From positions 1-64,000 of the forward strand of contig NZ_LSGW01000032.1 in assembly GCF_001643305.1 (NCBI RefSeq): 64,000 nucleotides of DNA, given 5' to 3'. Shown here piece by piece: positions 1 to 9,357 of the stretch. Origin of the DNA: Aeromonas salmonicida subsp. salmonicida. GTDB taxonomy: Bacteria > Pseudomonadota > Gammaproteobacteria > Enterobacterales > Aeromonadaceae. The notes beneath the pieces were generated by a model. It was given only the letters and a program-made list of their open reading frames with translations, was not told the DNA's origin and did no database searches. Position 1 is the first letter of the stretch; each line of letters starts with the position of its first letter. The position numbers and the translations under genes were made by a program.

Positions 1-205
1 CCGCCAGCAAAAGCCGAGACTCGGCCTAACCAAGTGTCCGGATTTAGTTGATCACTACATTCACACATGAGCCAAATTTGCTCCTGATTCGTCTCGTCCG
101 ATAAAATAACCCCATCAGTTACAACCATCATCACGCTGGTAGCCGTTGGTCGCACGCAGTACTAAAGTGGACGAGGTGAATAACCTGACAACAGAAGCGA
201 GCAAT

Positions 206-673
206 ATGATGCACAAAACCATGATTACGGCGGCAGCACTGGCCCTGCTGATCCAGTCCCCTGCCCACGCCATCAGTGCCAAATACCGCCAGCAACTCGA
301 AAACTCCGGCTGCACCCAGGCCTCCGAGTTGCAAGGGTGCGATATCGCCAAGAGCAAGGCCGAAAATGCCAAGGCTGGTTTTGGCGAGGCAGCCACTCCC
401 GCGAGCACGGAGGCCGCCGCAGATACCACACCCTATGCTGGACAATGGGTGGCAAAAAGCAATGAAGGAGCCACAGTTGCCACCATCCGTATCGATGGCA
501 AAGAGCAGGTTTGGGTCAATGGCAAACAGGTCAAGGCAAAGCGGGCTGACGGTGCACTGCTGTTCAAGCAGGGCACCATCACATTTACCATTCAGGGCGA
601 TCGCCGTCTGAAGGGGGAAGATGTCTGGATCGACAGTGATGCGGGCACCAAGGGCCCCATCAATATCGAGTAA
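206..673 (+). CDS. Exported small protein of unknown function
   Basis: This encodes 155 residues. I chose the ATG at 206 because an N-terminal signal peptide begins there: a short basic start, a hydrophobic stretch (AAALALLIQ) and an AHA cleavage site near residue 22. The in-frame start at 146 would put about 20 charged residues before it. The mature part has two cysteines near residues 33 and 42, which could form a disulfide in the periplasm, then an alanine-rich linker and a C-terminal half of short alternating strands. I recognise no family. A strong hairpin follows the stop, so the gene is probably transcribed alone. The Shine-Dalgarno sequence is weak. Confidence 0.7.
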   Translation: MMHKTMITAAALALLIQSPAHAISAKYRQQLENSGCTQASELQGCDIAKSKAENAKAGFGEAATPASTEAAADTTPYAGQWVAKSNEGATVATIRIDGKEQVWVNGKQVKAKRADGALLFKQGTITFTIQGDRRLKGEDVWIDSDAGTKGPINIE

Positions 674-679
674 TAACCG

Positions 680-706
680 AGGTGCCCGGCCCCCAACCGG
701 GCACCT
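680..706 (+). terminator. Hairpin after the first gene
   Basis: A perfect 10-bp stem (AGGTGCCCGG / CCGGGCACCT) with a 7-nt loop lies directly after the stop codon at 673. The T-tract that follows is poor, so termination may be weak. Confidence 0.6.
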
Positions 707-904
707 GTTCTGCATTCTGACTGTATTGCATCAGTACCGAGCGCTTGCCATCTGTGACAGTGGCCCATCGAATGTCAGGGCAGGCCCCATCAATGTGACA
801 CCTTCTACCGAGAAAGCGGCCATGCAGGCTTTATCAGTAAAACATGCATTCGTCGCCTGACTCAGGCGATAATCAGCCCAATCTCACCCTACTCAGGAGT
901 TCTC

Positions 905-1390
905 ATGCGTCGATTCAACTTTATGCTCAATGGCAGCCGGTTGATGATGTTCCCGTTTTATGTGTGCATTCTGGTGTGCGTGGCGCTCTTGATGGTGAAG
1001 TTTGCCATGCAGCTCTATACGCTGTGCCGCGACATCATCGACATCCATTATCTTGACCTCATCACAGGGGTGCTGACTCTGGTGGACTTCGTACTGGTGG
1101 CGCAGATGCTGATCCTGGTGGCCATCTGCGGCTATGTGCAGTTTATTCAGACTCAGGAGCAGCGCGAGGCGCTCGGCAACAACTGGCTCAGCAAGATCAA
1201 CTTCGCCTCCCTGAAGCTCATCGTCATCAACTCCCTAGTGACCATAGCTGGGATCGAAGTGCTCAAGGCCTTTCTGGACGATGGCACCGGCAATGAAGTC
1301 GAGATGAAGTGGTCAGTCATCGTCTTTTTGGCCTTCTCGGTGGCAGCACTTATCTATGCAATCACAGAAAGGTTGGCAGACCACAAGTAG
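905..1390 (+). CDS. yqhA: YqhA/UPF0114 family inner-membrane protein
   Basis: The 161-residue protein has three to four hydrophobic segments (roughly 13-36, 55-80, 105-125 and 133-155). The sequence and length match the YqhA/UPF0114 family of small integral membrane proteins, whose function is unknown. An AGGAG ribosome binding site lies 7 bases before the ATG. It stands alone between a hairpin upstream and the Fur-box-like region downstream, so it is probably monocistronic. No catalytic residues can be pointed to. Confidence 0.85.
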   Translation: MRRFNFMLNGSRLMMFPFYVCILVCVALLMVKFAMQLYTLCRDIIDIHYLDLITGVLTLVDFVLVAQMLILVAICGYVQFIQTQEQREALGNNWLSKINFASLKLIVINSLVTIAGIEVLKAFLDDGTGNEVEMKWSVIVFLAFSVAALIYAITERLADHK

Positions 1391-1435
1391 CCAGCCCTTG
1401 TTTTCATTCAGGATTGATTCATCAAGACCGGAATT

Positions 1436-1454
1436 GATAACTCTTTTCATTACC
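1436..1454 (+). promoter_or_regulatory. Possible Fur box before the iron-permease operon
   Basis: The 19 bases starting GATAACTC and ending TTCATTACC match 13 of 19 positions of the classical Fur consensus (GATAATGATAATCATTATC). The site lies 58 bases before the first gene of an operon that contains an FTR1 iron permease, so iron repression would make sense. The match is by eye only. Confidence 0.4.
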
Positions 1455-1511
1455 TTTACCCCATTGTAAACTTGCTCCCCCGGGCTGCATTGCCCGGGCG
1501 CTGGAGCACCT

Positions 1512-1961
1512 ATGACAAGCCTTTCTCTCTCACCCCGACACTGCTGGCAGTGGCTGGCCTATCACCATCAGGCCGCCGAGGGCTCCCTCTATCTCATGTT
1601 CTTCTCCGGCCTGCTGCTGTGGGAGCCGCTGACCCCGCTCTGGTCCCTGGCGCGCTGGAATCTGTTTCTCCATGTGATGCTTTCGCTCACCCTGTTTCCC
1701 CTGCTGTTTGGCGCCTTCTGGCTCTCTCATCGCAGCCTGCTGAACAAGAGCCACAAACTCTTCTTGCGGATCACTGGTCGTATCATCGAAGGGCTGCTGC
1801 TGGTCTGTCTGGCCAGCGGCCTGCTGCTGGTGCTGCACGGCACTCCGGGCGATGCCATGGGCAACCTCGCCAGCTGGGCCCACTGGCTGAGCGCGTTGGC
1901 GTTAACTCCTCTGGTGCTGCGCCACGCCTGGCGCTGGACCATCTTGAAATGGCGCGCCTGA
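1512..1961 (+). CDS. Four-helix membrane protein, possible b-type cytochrome
   Basis: This 149-residue protein has four predicted membrane helices (about 25-42, 48-72, 88-108 and 120-140). Histidines sit inside or next to helices 2 and 4 (LFLHVM, WLSH, WAHWL, LRHAW), the pattern expected for haem ligation in small cytochrome b561-like proteins. It is the first gene of the FTR1 operon and is followed after 4 bases by a six-haem cytochrome gene. A plausible role is to pass electrons between the quinone pool and that cytochrome. The family was not identified with certainty and haem binding is inferred. Confidence 0.6.
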   Translation: MTSLSLSPRHCWQWLAYHHQAAEGSLYLMFFSGLLLWEPLTPLWSLARWNLFLHVMLSLTLFPLLFGAFWLSHRSLLNKSHKLFLRITGRIIEGLLLVCLASGLLLVLHGTPGDAMGNLASWAHWLSALALTPLVLRHAWRWTILKWRA

Positions 1962-1965
1962 TCCC

Positions 1966-4956
1966 ATGTTGAAGTCATCTCTTTGTACGTGTTTGTCACC
2001 CCTGCTGGCCCTCCTCCTGCTGCTGGCCAGCCCCTTTGCGTTGGCCCAACAGATGGGTGCTGGGATGCTCGCCTATGAGGAGGGATACGCCCCTCGTCTA
2101 CTGGTGGCCAACCTGAGCGCAGGCTCGGTCACCCTAGTTGAGCGCGATAGCGGCAAGCGACTCAAGGAGGTTCAGCTGGGGGGCGATCTGCGCCAGCTTG
2201 CCCGCGCCGATGACGGCACCCTGCTGGTCACCGACTACCGCGGTGATCGGTTGCTGCTGCTGGATGATGATCTCGCCCTGGAAAAAGCGATCCCCACCGG
2301 CCATCGCCCCTATGGGGTCATCTTCGATCCCAAGCGGCAGTGGTTCTGGGTCACGCTGTTTGAAGCCGGTCGCCTGCAAGCCTATGACACAGCGGGCAAC
2401 CTCAAGCTGGATGCAGAAACCGCCGAGACACCGCGCGGACTGGCACTGACCGACGATGATCGCCTGCTGTTGACCCACGCCATGACCGGCCAGCTCGCTA
2501 TCTATGATCTCGCCAAGCTGGGGAACGGGAGCACGAGGGCCACCCTGCCCAAGCCGCGCCTGATCACCCTGGCTGAAACCCACAGCGACACTGCTAGCGA
2601 TTCGCAGGGATTGCCGCGCCTGCTCGATGGCATCGCCCTCTCCCCCGATGGCAGCGAAGCCTGGCTGCCCCACGTGCTGTGGAGCTTCAGCCACCCCTTC
2701 CAGTTTCAGAGCACCGTCTTTCCGGCCGTCTCCATCATCGATCTGGATGAGGAGAAAGAGCGGGTCGACGAGCGCAAGCAGCTCTTTTTGCAAATCAATC
2801 TGCCAAGCGTCGGCAACCGCAGCCAGATCGTCTCCAACCCCTTTGCTGCGCGCTTCGCCACCGATGGCAAGCGGGTCTATCTGACCCTGGCGGGCTCGGA
2901 AGACTTGTTGGTGTTTGACCTGTCGCGCAGCGGCAAGTCCAACAACAACCGCCACCGTCGCAAGAAGTTTCAGGGGGGCGCCAAGGCGACCCAGCTCTTG
3001 CGTCACCTGCCGGGCCAGAATCCGAGGGATCTGCTGATCGATGGCTACCATATTCTGGTGCACAACGCCATGGGGCAGGATCTTACCCGCCTCAATAGCG
3101 GCGGCAGCGGCCCGTTTGCCCGGGTCACCGTCGATGTGCCCCACTTCGCCAAACTGGTAGAGACGGATCCGCGCCCCGAACCGCTCAAGCGCGGCGAGCG
3201 GCTATTCAACCTCGGCAACACAGCGGCCCACTCACGCTTCCCCATGGCGGGAGACAACTGGATGAGCTGCAACTCCTGCCATCTGGACGGGTTCAACTTC
3301 ACCAACCGCTATCTGATGGCGGCCCATCGCCAGAAGAGCGGCGACAACGCCATCAACGGCCACGCCAACCTCACCAACATGGTGGCGGGGGATTTTGTCG
3401 GTGAATACCTGCGTATGACCCAGCAGACCCAGGGCGGCATGGGCCATGACACCCGCGATGGGGCCGAGGCGGTTGACCCCGCCAAGCCCCAACCGGAAGT
3501 GAAAGCGATGATGGAAGATCTGCACGCCTTCGTGACCGCAGATGGCAACCTTCCCTATCTTGCCAACTGGCTGCGGCTCGATGCCCCGCGCACGGATCCC
3601 GCCAAGGCGCCGACCACGCACCCGAAAGCGTGGCTCAACTCCGCCTCCTGCCAGAACTGCCACAGCCAAGCGTTCAAGGATTGGAGCGAGAGCAACCACC
3701 GACTGATGGGTAACTCCAACCCCTACTACAAGGTGGTGCAGGCGCTGGCCCGCGAAACCGAAGGGGAAGCGTTCGGCCAGTGGTGTCAGGGCTGCCATAT
3801 GCCCCAGCAGGTGATGACCGGCCAGATGGATCTGCCCAAGGGCTCCCATATGTTCGAGCAGGGCGGCGCCTCCCTGATTGCCGCCCACAAGGCTGGCGAA
3901 CCCATGGTGGAGGAAGGGACCGGCTGCGTGCTCTGCCATCGCATCACCAAAGTCGAAGACGCGGGCGGCAACAGCGCCTTTACCGTGAATTTGAAAGACC
4001 GCGAGAGCTATGTGTTCGAGGATGCCCCGGGGGGGAGCCTCAAGCACTGGCTGGCCGAGCGGCAGATCAACGCCCGTCCGGCGGCCCACAAAGCCTCCTA
4101 TCAGAAGGATTTCTACCGCGATGCGGCCCTGTGCAAGTCGTGCCACAACGAGTTTGCCCCGGGCACAGGCGCCAATATCGTCAACACCTGGGACGAGTGG
4201 GAAAAATCCAGCTTCGCGAACGCGGAGGATCCTGCCAAGCGGCGCACCTGCATCGACTGCCATATGAGCCCGGAGCCGGGCAATGGCGGCGCGCCGGTGG
4301 CGGGCCAGTCCACCGAAAATGGCACCATGAAAACGCGGCTCTATCGCCACAACTTTACCGGCGCCCAGCACCAGCTGGTGGGGCTGCGCAATCCAGACCT
4401 TGAACAGGAGAGTCTGGCGCTGCTGCGCTCCAGCGCTACCCTCTCCGCCCGTATCGAACAGGCTGCCGATAGTCAGCAGCTGGTGGTACGGGTCGCCAAT
4501 ACCGGCGCGGGCCATGCCCTGCCCACCGGGGTAGCCGATTTTCGTGAACTCTGGCTGGAGCTGACCGTCACCGACGCCAGCGGCAAGGTGGTGCTTGCCA
4601 GCGGCCAGCCAGTGGATGGTGCCGTCCCTGAGGATGCGCGACTGTTCAGAAAAGTGTTTGGCGATGCCGAGGGCAAGCCGGTGGGGCTCAAGTTCTGGCG
4701 TTACGCCAAGCTCTTGGAAGATACCCGCATTCCGGCCGATGACTGGCGCGATGAAGCCTGGCCGCTGCCCGCAGATGCCCAAGGGCCCTTCAAGGCCGAT
4801 ATCAAACTCAATTTCCGCACCTACCCCAAGTGGGTCAATGATGCGGTGCGCGCCGCCGAGCCGAGCTTGCCGGAGCCACCCATAGTGCAGCTAAATCGGT
4901 TGCAACTTACCCTGCAGCCTCTTCCCGTCACGCCCGCTACGGAGCCTCAATCCTGA
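1966..4956 (+). CDS. Exported beta-propeller / hexahaem c-type cytochrome
   Basis: This 996-residue protein has a signal peptide ending LASPFALA near residue 27. Residues about 35-390 show repeated strand patterns of a YVTN-type beta-propeller (VANLSAGSVTLV, IYDLAKL, VFDLSRSG). There are six CxxCH haem sites, starting at residues 435, 562, 607, 654, 723 and 762. The first lies in a small cytochrome c domain and the other five in a multihaem domain like those of cytochrome c554-type proteins. A beta-sandwich-like tail closes the protein. It would be matured by the Ccm system and act in the periplasm or on the surface. Its stop overlaps the start of the FTR1 permease gene by one base, which indicates translational coupling. 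The redox partner is unknown; iron is inferred from context. Confidence 0.85.
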   Translation: MLKSSLCTCLSPLLALLLLLASPFALAQQMGAGMLAYEEGYAPRLLVANLSAGSVTLVERDSGKRLKEVQLGGDLRQLARADDGTLLVTDYRGDRLLLLDDDLALEKAIPTGHRPYGVIFDPKRQWFWVTLFEAGRLQAYDTAGNLKLDAETAETPRGLALTDDDRLLLTHAMTGQLAIYDLAKLGNGSTRATLPKPRLITLAETHSDTASDSQGLPRLLDGIALSPDGSEAWLPHVLWSFSHPFQFQSTVFPAVSIIDLDEEKERVDERKQLFLQINLPSVGNRSQIVSNPFAARFATDGKRVYLTLAGSEDLLVFDLSRSGKSNNNRHRRKKFQGGAKATQLLRHLPGQNPRDLLIDGYHILVHNAMGQDLTRLNSGGSGPFARVTVDVPHFAKLVETDPRPEPLKRGERLFNLGNTAAHSRFPMAGDNWMSCNSCHLDGFNFTNRYLMAAHRQKSGDNAINGHANLTNMVAGDFVGEYLRMTQQTQGGMGHDTRDGAEAVDPAKPQPEVKAMMEDLHAFVTADGNLPYLANWLRLDAPRTDPAKAPTTHPKAWLNSASCQNCHSQAFKDWSESNHRLMGNSNPYYKVVQALARETEGEAFGQWCQGCHMPQQVMTGQMDLPKGSHMFEQGGASLIAAHKAGEPMVEEGTGCVLCHRITKVEDAGGNSAFTVNLKDRESYVFEDAPGGSLKHWLAERQINARPAAHKASYQKDFYRDAALCKSCHNEFAPGTGANIVNTWDEWEKSSFANAEDPAKRRTCIDCHMSPEPGNGGAPVAGQSTENGTMKTRLYRHNFTGAQHQLVGLRNPDLEQESLALLRSSATLSARIEQAADSQQLVVRVANTGAGHALPTGVADFRELWLELTVTDASGKVVLASGQPVDGAVPEDARLFRKVFGDAEGKPVGLKFWRYAKLLEDTRIPADDWRDEAWPLPADAQGPFKADIKLNFRTYPKWVNDAVRAAEPSLPEPPIVQLNRLQLTLQPLPVTPATEPQS

Positions 4957-5795
4957 TGTTTGCAAGTTTTCTCATTACCCTGCGCGAGGGGCTGGAAGCC
5001 TTCCTGCTGGTCGGCATCTGCCTCTCCTATCTCGCCAAGCTGGGGGCGAGCCGCTACAACAAGTTCATCTATCTGGGAGTGGGCCTTGGCCTTGTCGCTT
5101 CCCTTGTGGTCGCCTTCCTGTTCCAGGTGGTGGTGAGCCAGTTCGAGAGCGAGCGCTATAACCACCTGCTGATGGCGGGGATCCTCATCTTCGCCACCTT
5201 GGTGCTCACCTATATGGCGATCTGGATGCAAAAACAGGCCAAATCCCAGGTGGGGGCCATGACGGCGCGCATCGATGCCGCCATCGATGGCGGCAACCTG
5301 TTTGGGCTGGTGCTGCTCGCCTTTCTGGCGGTGATGCGCGAAGGATTTGAAACCGTGCTCTTCTTCTCCGCCCTGCTCTACTCTGGGCAAGGGGTCGATC
5401 TGCAATCCGGCCTGATGGGCGCGCTGGCGGGGCTGCTGGTCTCCATCGTGCTGGTGTGGGGGCTGCTGCGCTCCACCCGCAAGGTGGCGCTGGCCCCCTT
5501 CTTCCGCTGGACCGGCCTGCTTATCATCATCATCGCCGCAGGCTTGCTCTCGTCTGCCGTCAACATGTTGCAAGCGGCAGACATCATCACCTTCTGGACC
5601 ACGCCGGTATTCAACATCAGCCACATTCTCGACGATCAGGGGGTATTTGGTACCTTCCTGCGCGCCCTGTTTGGCTACAATGCCTCACCCGCTGGCTTGC
5701 AGTTGCTGACCTGGGCCCTCTATCTGGCGATCTTCGTTACCCTCTGGCAGCGCAGCTATCGCCCGCAAGTGAGCGCCGCGCCCAGCAAGGGCTGA
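4956..5795 (+). CDS. FTR1-family iron permease
   Basis: This 279-residue integral membrane protein has about seven helices. Both signature motifs of the FTR1/EfeU iron permeases are present: R10-E-G-L-E14 in helix 1 and R128-E-G-F-E132 in the middle of the protein. In yeast Ftr1 the equivalent Glu residues carry ferric iron. Known relatives work with an oxidase or a periplasmic partner (Fet3, EfeO/EfeB, P19). Here the partner genes are a multihaem cytochrome directly upstream and a small periplasmic protein downstream. The start codon overlaps the preceding stop (TGATG). Confidence 0.93.
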   Translation: MFASFLITLREGLEAFLLVGICLSYLAKLGASRYNKFIYLGVGLGLVASLVVAFLFQVVVSQFESERYNHLLMAGILIFATLVLTYMAIWMQKQAKSQVGAMTARIDAAIDGGNLFGLVLLAFLAVMREGFETVLFFSALLYSGQGVDLQSGLMGALAGLLVSIVLVWGLLRSTRKVALAPFFRWTGLLIIIIAAGLLSSAVNMLQAADIITFWTTPVFNISHILDDQGVFGTFLRALFGYNASPAGLQLLTWALYLAIFVTLWQRSYRPQVSAAPSKG

Positions 5796-5804
5796 GCCCG
5801 CACG

Positions 5805-5828
5805 CCCTGTGGTTACAAGGCCACAGGG
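5805..5828 (+). other. Intercistronic hairpin in the iron operon
   Basis: An 8-bp perfect stem (CCCTGTGG / CCACAGGG) with an 8-nt loop lies between the permease and FAD-protein genes. It has no T-tract, so it is more likely an mRNA processing or stability element than a full terminator. Confidence 0.4.
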
Positions 5829-5897
5829 TAACAACACTATTCGGGGGCCGCGCCTTGGCGCTGTCTCCTTCTTGAACAAGCAGTTTCGGAATAGGTC

Positions 5898-7322
5898 ATG
5901 AGCGATAACAACAAGCAGAAAATTGCGGTGCTGGGCGCTGGTCCCGCCGGTTTGATGGCCGCCTGGCGCCTACGCCGCGCCGGTTTTGCGGTCACCCTGT
6001 TCGAGCAGGAGCCGGTCGTCGGCGGCATGTGCGCCACCCAGACCTTCAAGGGGCGCGATGGTGAGTATCGCTTCGACTACGGCGGCCACCGCTTTATCAC
6101 CAAGAACCCCGAGCTGCTCGCCTTTATCGACGAGCTGATGGGTGACGACCTGCTCCACGCCGAGCGCAAGAGCGTGATCCGCTTTGGCGGGCGCACCTAT
6201 GACTACCCCTTGAACCTCACCAATTTGATCAAGACAGCCCCGCTGCCGCTGATGGCGGGTGCGGTGAAAGACTTGCTGCTGTTGCCTTTTGCCAAGAAGC
6301 CGGACGATTTTGCCAAGGCGAGCTTTGCCGAGTGGATCCAGAGCCACTTCGGTCGCACCCTCTACCGCCAGTTCTTCGAGGGCTACACGGCTAAGCTGTG
6401 GGGCATCAACCCGGACAAACTTTCCGCAGACTGGGCCGGTCAGCGCATCAGCCTGATTGACCTTAAAGACGTGGCGCGCCGCCTGCTGCCAAGACGCAAC
6501 GGCAACCTCTCGGTACGCACCTATGCCCGCAAATACCGCTACCCCAAATATGGCTTCGGCCAGATCTTCGCGACCCTCGGCGAGCGGCTGGTGGCCGAAG
6601 GTGTTGAGCTCAAAACCGGCGCCACCATCACTCGCCTTGAGCAGGCTGATGGCCGCATTGAACGGGTTTATTGGTCACAAGATAACGTTGAGCAGAGCGA
6701 AGCGTTTGATCAGGTGATCTCCACCCTGCCGCTGCCGCTCACCTGCCAGCATCTGGGATTGCCGTGCGATCTCCACTACCGATCCCTGCGCTTCGTCAAT
6801 ATGCCGCTCAAACAGGAGAACCTGTCGGACAACACCTGGCAGTACCTCTCAGACCCCCATATTCTGGCCACCCGCTTGCAGGAGCCGCGCCGCCGCAGCC
6901 CCTTTATGGCGCCAGAAGGCCAGACCTCGGTGATGCTGGAGATCCCCTGCAATCCGGGGGATACCACCTGGCAGGCCCCGCTCGCCGATCTGCGCGGCCG
7001 GGTCACGGCCGACCTGGCAAGCCTTGGCGTGGACACCACCAAGCTTGGCGGTGAGACCTTCGAAGCCCGCAGCGAGTACGCCTATCCGCTGATGGATCTA
7101 GGCTATCAGGCACGCCGCGACGCAGCCATTCAGGCGCTGATGCCGATCAGTAACCTCATCATGACCGGCCGTCAGGGGACATTCCGCTACATCTTCACCG
7201 ACACCGCCATGGAGATGGGGATGATGGCCGCCGACATGGTGATCGACGGGGTGGACAGACGCCACGCCATCTTTAACCATCGCAACGAAAATACCGTCAT
7301 TGAAACCCAGAGCGTGGCCTGA
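5898..7322 (+). CDS. FAD-dependent amine-oxidase-type oxidoreductase
   Basis: This 474-residue protein starts with a Rossmann dinucleotide-binding motif (G13-A-G15-P-A-G18) and an acidic residue ending the second strand (LFEQE), typical of FAD binding. It then has the GGM and DYGGHRF motifs seen in UDP-galactopyranose mutase, protoporphyrinogen oxidase and related flavin amine oxidases. The C-terminal GRQGTFRYIFTDTAMEMG is the second FAD-contact region. There is no signal peptide, so it is cytoplasmic. The substrate cannot be told from sequence. Its place between the iron permease and a periplasmic protein suggests a role linked to that operon, but it could be a sugar or lipid enzyme serving the GT-C genes downstream. 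Confidence 0.8.
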   Translation: MSDNNKQKIAVLGAGPAGLMAAWRLRRAGFAVTLFEQEPVVGGMCATQTFKGRDGEYRFDYGGHRFITKNPELLAFIDELMGDDLLHAERKSVIRFGGRTYDYPLNLTNLIKTAPLPLMAGAVKDLLLLPFAKKPDDFAKASFAEWIQSHFGRTLYRQFFEGYTAKLWGINPDKLSADWAGQRISLIDLKDVARRLLPRRNGNLSVRTYARKYRYPKYGFGQIFATLGERLVAEGVELKTGATITRLEQADGRIERVYWSQDNVEQSEAFDQVISTLPLPLTCQHLGLPCDLHYRSLRFVNMPLKQENLSDNTWQYLSDPHILATRLQEPRRRSPFMAPEGQTSVMLEIPCNPGDTTWQAPLADLRGRVTADLASLGVDTTKLGGETFEARSEYAYPLMDLGYQARRDAAIQALMPISNLIMTGRQGTFRYIFTDTAMEMGMMAADMVIDGVDRRHAIFNHRNENTVIETQSVA

Positions 7323-7357
7323 GTGCCAACCTCTTGGCATTAAGTAAGGAGAACAGG

Positions 7358-7918
7358 ATGACCATCCGCCCGGGTTTACTCGCCCTCACCCTGCTGCTGA
7401 CCCTGAGCGGGCAGGCGCAGGCTTACTCCTACGCCGCCGCCGGCAAGGAGCCGCTGATCGACGCCCGTGAGGCGCTGCTCGGCGCCGCCACTGACGGCAA
7501 AGATGCCAGCACCACCTTGAGCGAGATTGCCGACGAGCTGACCTATCTGGAAGAGCACCACAAGGTGGATCTGCAAGCGCCGCTGGCCACCGCCATCAAG
7601 GGGAAAGATACCGCCGCCACCGCCGCCCTGCTCAACCGCGCCTATAAAGCGGAGATTGAGCGCCGCCTCGAAGGGGCCAGCCAGAATCTTGGCGACTACC
7701 AGACCGCCAAGGTGCTGGTGGTCAAGTGCAAGCGCTTCCTCGATCTGATCCTCCCCTCTCTCAGTGAAGGGGATCGCAAGGCGGCCGAACAGGCGCTGGC
7801 CAAGGTGCTGGATGCCATCGGCAACCCTGGGGTATTCGGGGTGGGCGCCAAGCCCGCCGATGCCACCGCCTTTGCCGAAGCGGAAAAAGCGCTGATGGCC
7901 GTGCTGGCGCCGCTCTGA
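7358..7918 (+). CDS. Small periplasmic helical protein of the FTR1 operon
   Basis: The product is 186 residues. The ATG at 7358 is preferred because it has a good TAAGGAG site and opens a clear signal peptide cut after SGQAQA near residue 22. The mature protein is alanine- and lysine-rich and strongly helical (IDAREALL, LNRAYKAEIERR, LVVKCKRFLDLI), with a single cysteine. I know no named family. Helical periplasmic partners such as EfeO are common next to FTR1 permeases, so an iron-handling role is a reasonable inference only. Confidence 0.7.
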   Translation: MTIRPGLLALTLLLTLSGQAQAYSYAAAGKEPLIDAREALLGAATDGKDASTTLSEIADELTYLEEHHKVDLQAPLATAIKGKDTAATAALLNRAYKAEIERRLEGASQNLGDYQTAKVLVVKCKRFLDLILPSLSEGDRKAAEQALAKVLDAIGNPGVFGVGAKPADATAFAEAEKALMAVLAPL

Positions 7919-7938
7919 CTAACGCCACAACTATCCCC

Positions 7939-9261
7939 ATGCTGCCAATCCGAGCCCTCGCCACTCGCCGCAGGATCAGTCGACAACTCTGGTTACTGAT
8001 CCTGCTGCAAGGGGTCTGGATGGGCTGGCTCTTTGCCTTTCCCATAGCCCTGGATTCCGACGATGCCCTCAATTTCGCCCACGGGGTAACACGTTTCAGC
8101 GTACTGGAGTTCTCCCCCCACTTTCCGGGCTACCCCGCCTTTATCTGGTTGGCGCGGCTGATCAACCTGTTGGTCGACGACCCGGCCCGCGCTGTGCAGT
8201 GGGCAAGCCTGCTCGGCACCAGCTTGCTGGCGCCACTGGCGGCACTGTTGGCGGTCAGGCTGTGGCATCGCCCTGCCCTGCTCACCCCCATCTGGCTGCT
8301 GGTGCTGGCCCTCCCGCTCACCCCGACGCTCGCCCTCTCCGGTCTCTCGGACGGGCCCGCGCTGGCAGCCTGGCTCGGGGCTCTCTTGGCCTTGCAGCAG
8401 CGCAGGATGGCGCTGGCGGGCCTGCTGGTCGGGCTGCTGCTGGCCCTGCGCCCCTCCTATTTTGTGCTGGCCCTGCTGCCCCTTTGGCTCGGGATGGCGC
8501 AGAAGGGAACGCGCGTCAGGTTTGTGCTCCCCATCGCGCTGGTGGGGCTTATCAGCCTGCTCTTTGTCTGGCAGGCCGATGGCTGGACCTATTTCAGCGA
8601 GGGACGGCGCTTTACCGACGGCCACTTTACCCTGTGGGGCAACACGGCGGCGGCCCACGGCGATCGACTGCTGAGCTGGGCGCGCACCTTCAACGATCAG
8701 CTCACCCCGCTCTGGCCCCTGGCTGTCGGAGCCTTGCTGGTGCTGCCAAGAGCAAAAGGCCAAGCGACCGCCCTCTCGCCGCTTTGGACGCTCTACTGGC
8801 TCGTCCTGCTGCTCTGGACACTGTTTGGCCAGAATCCCGACAATCCCCGCCATCTGGCGCCCATCACCCTGCTCGGTATCGTGCTGCTGGCTGGCTGGTT
8901 GCCAAGGCGCGGTGACATGCTCACAACCCTGCTGGCTGCCCTCTTGCTGCTCTGCGTTACCCTGACCCCACCTGCGTTACCTGCCATGGTGCAAGCGGCC
9001 AGGGTGGCAGAGAAAGCGTGTCCTGCGCTGGTGACTCAGTGGGGGGTACGACTGCTGCGAGAGACCACTCCCCTGGCCGTCACCGATGGCTGGTATCGGG
9101 GGGATGCAAGGCTCGCACTGGCACAGGGGGCCTGTCGCCTCAGCCGACGACCCATCGCCACTGGCGACATGCCGACACCAAACCAGCTGTACTGGTTTTC
9201 ACCTCGCTTTCATGCTGAGCCAGGTATCTGGCTCGGGATACCCGCCTACTTTTACCCTTAG
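7939..9261 (+). CDS. GT-C-type polytopic membrane protein (putative glycosyltransferase)
   Basis: This 440-residue protein has about ten hydrophobic helices. The first periplasmic loop carries an acidic motif (ALDSDDALNFAHG) followed by PHFPGYPAF. That is the arrangement of GT-C glycosyltransferases of the PMT/ArnT type, where the acidic pair is catalytic and uses polyprenyl-phosphate sugars. The C-terminal part is a short non-membrane domain. It follows the previous gene by 20 bases, so it is probably in the same transcript. The acceptor and donor are unknown. Confidence 0.65.
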   Translation: MLPIRALATRRRISRQLWLLILLQGVWMGWLFAFPIALDSDDALNFAHGVTRFSVLEFSPHFPGYPAFIWLARLINLLVDDPARAVQWASLLGTSLLAPLAALLAVRLWHRPALLTPIWLLVLALPLTPTLALSGLSDGPALAAWLGALLALQQRRMALAGLLVGLLLALRPSYFVLALLPLWLGMAQKGTRVRFVLPIALVGLISLLFVWQADGWTYFSEGRRFTDGHFTLWGNTAAAHGDRLLSWARTFNDQLTPLWPLAVGALLVLPRAKGQATALSPLWTLYWLVLLLWTLFGQNPDNPRHLAPITLLGIVLLAGWLPRRGDMLTTLLAALLLLCVTLTPPALPAMVQAARVAEKACPALVTQWGVRLLRETTPLAVTDGWYRGDARLALAQGACRLSRRPIATGDMPTPNQLYWFSPRFHAEPGIWLGIPAYFYP

Positions 9262-9357
9262 TTAGCAGTGCAACGCACTTTGGCGACCATTTGACTAGCG
9301 GCTAGGGCGCCCCGGTCGGCTACACTCACTGCGCATCCGTGACAAGTGAGTCTATCC

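Noticed and set aside
3232-4782. A 516-codon minus-strand frame opposite the multihaem cytochrome gene
   Set aside because: The opposite strand encodes a signal peptide and six CxxCH sites. The antisense frame has no motif.
9291-9326. TTGACT and TACACT before the second GT-C gene as a promoter
   Set aside because: The spacing is 24 bases, too long for a sigma-70 promoter.
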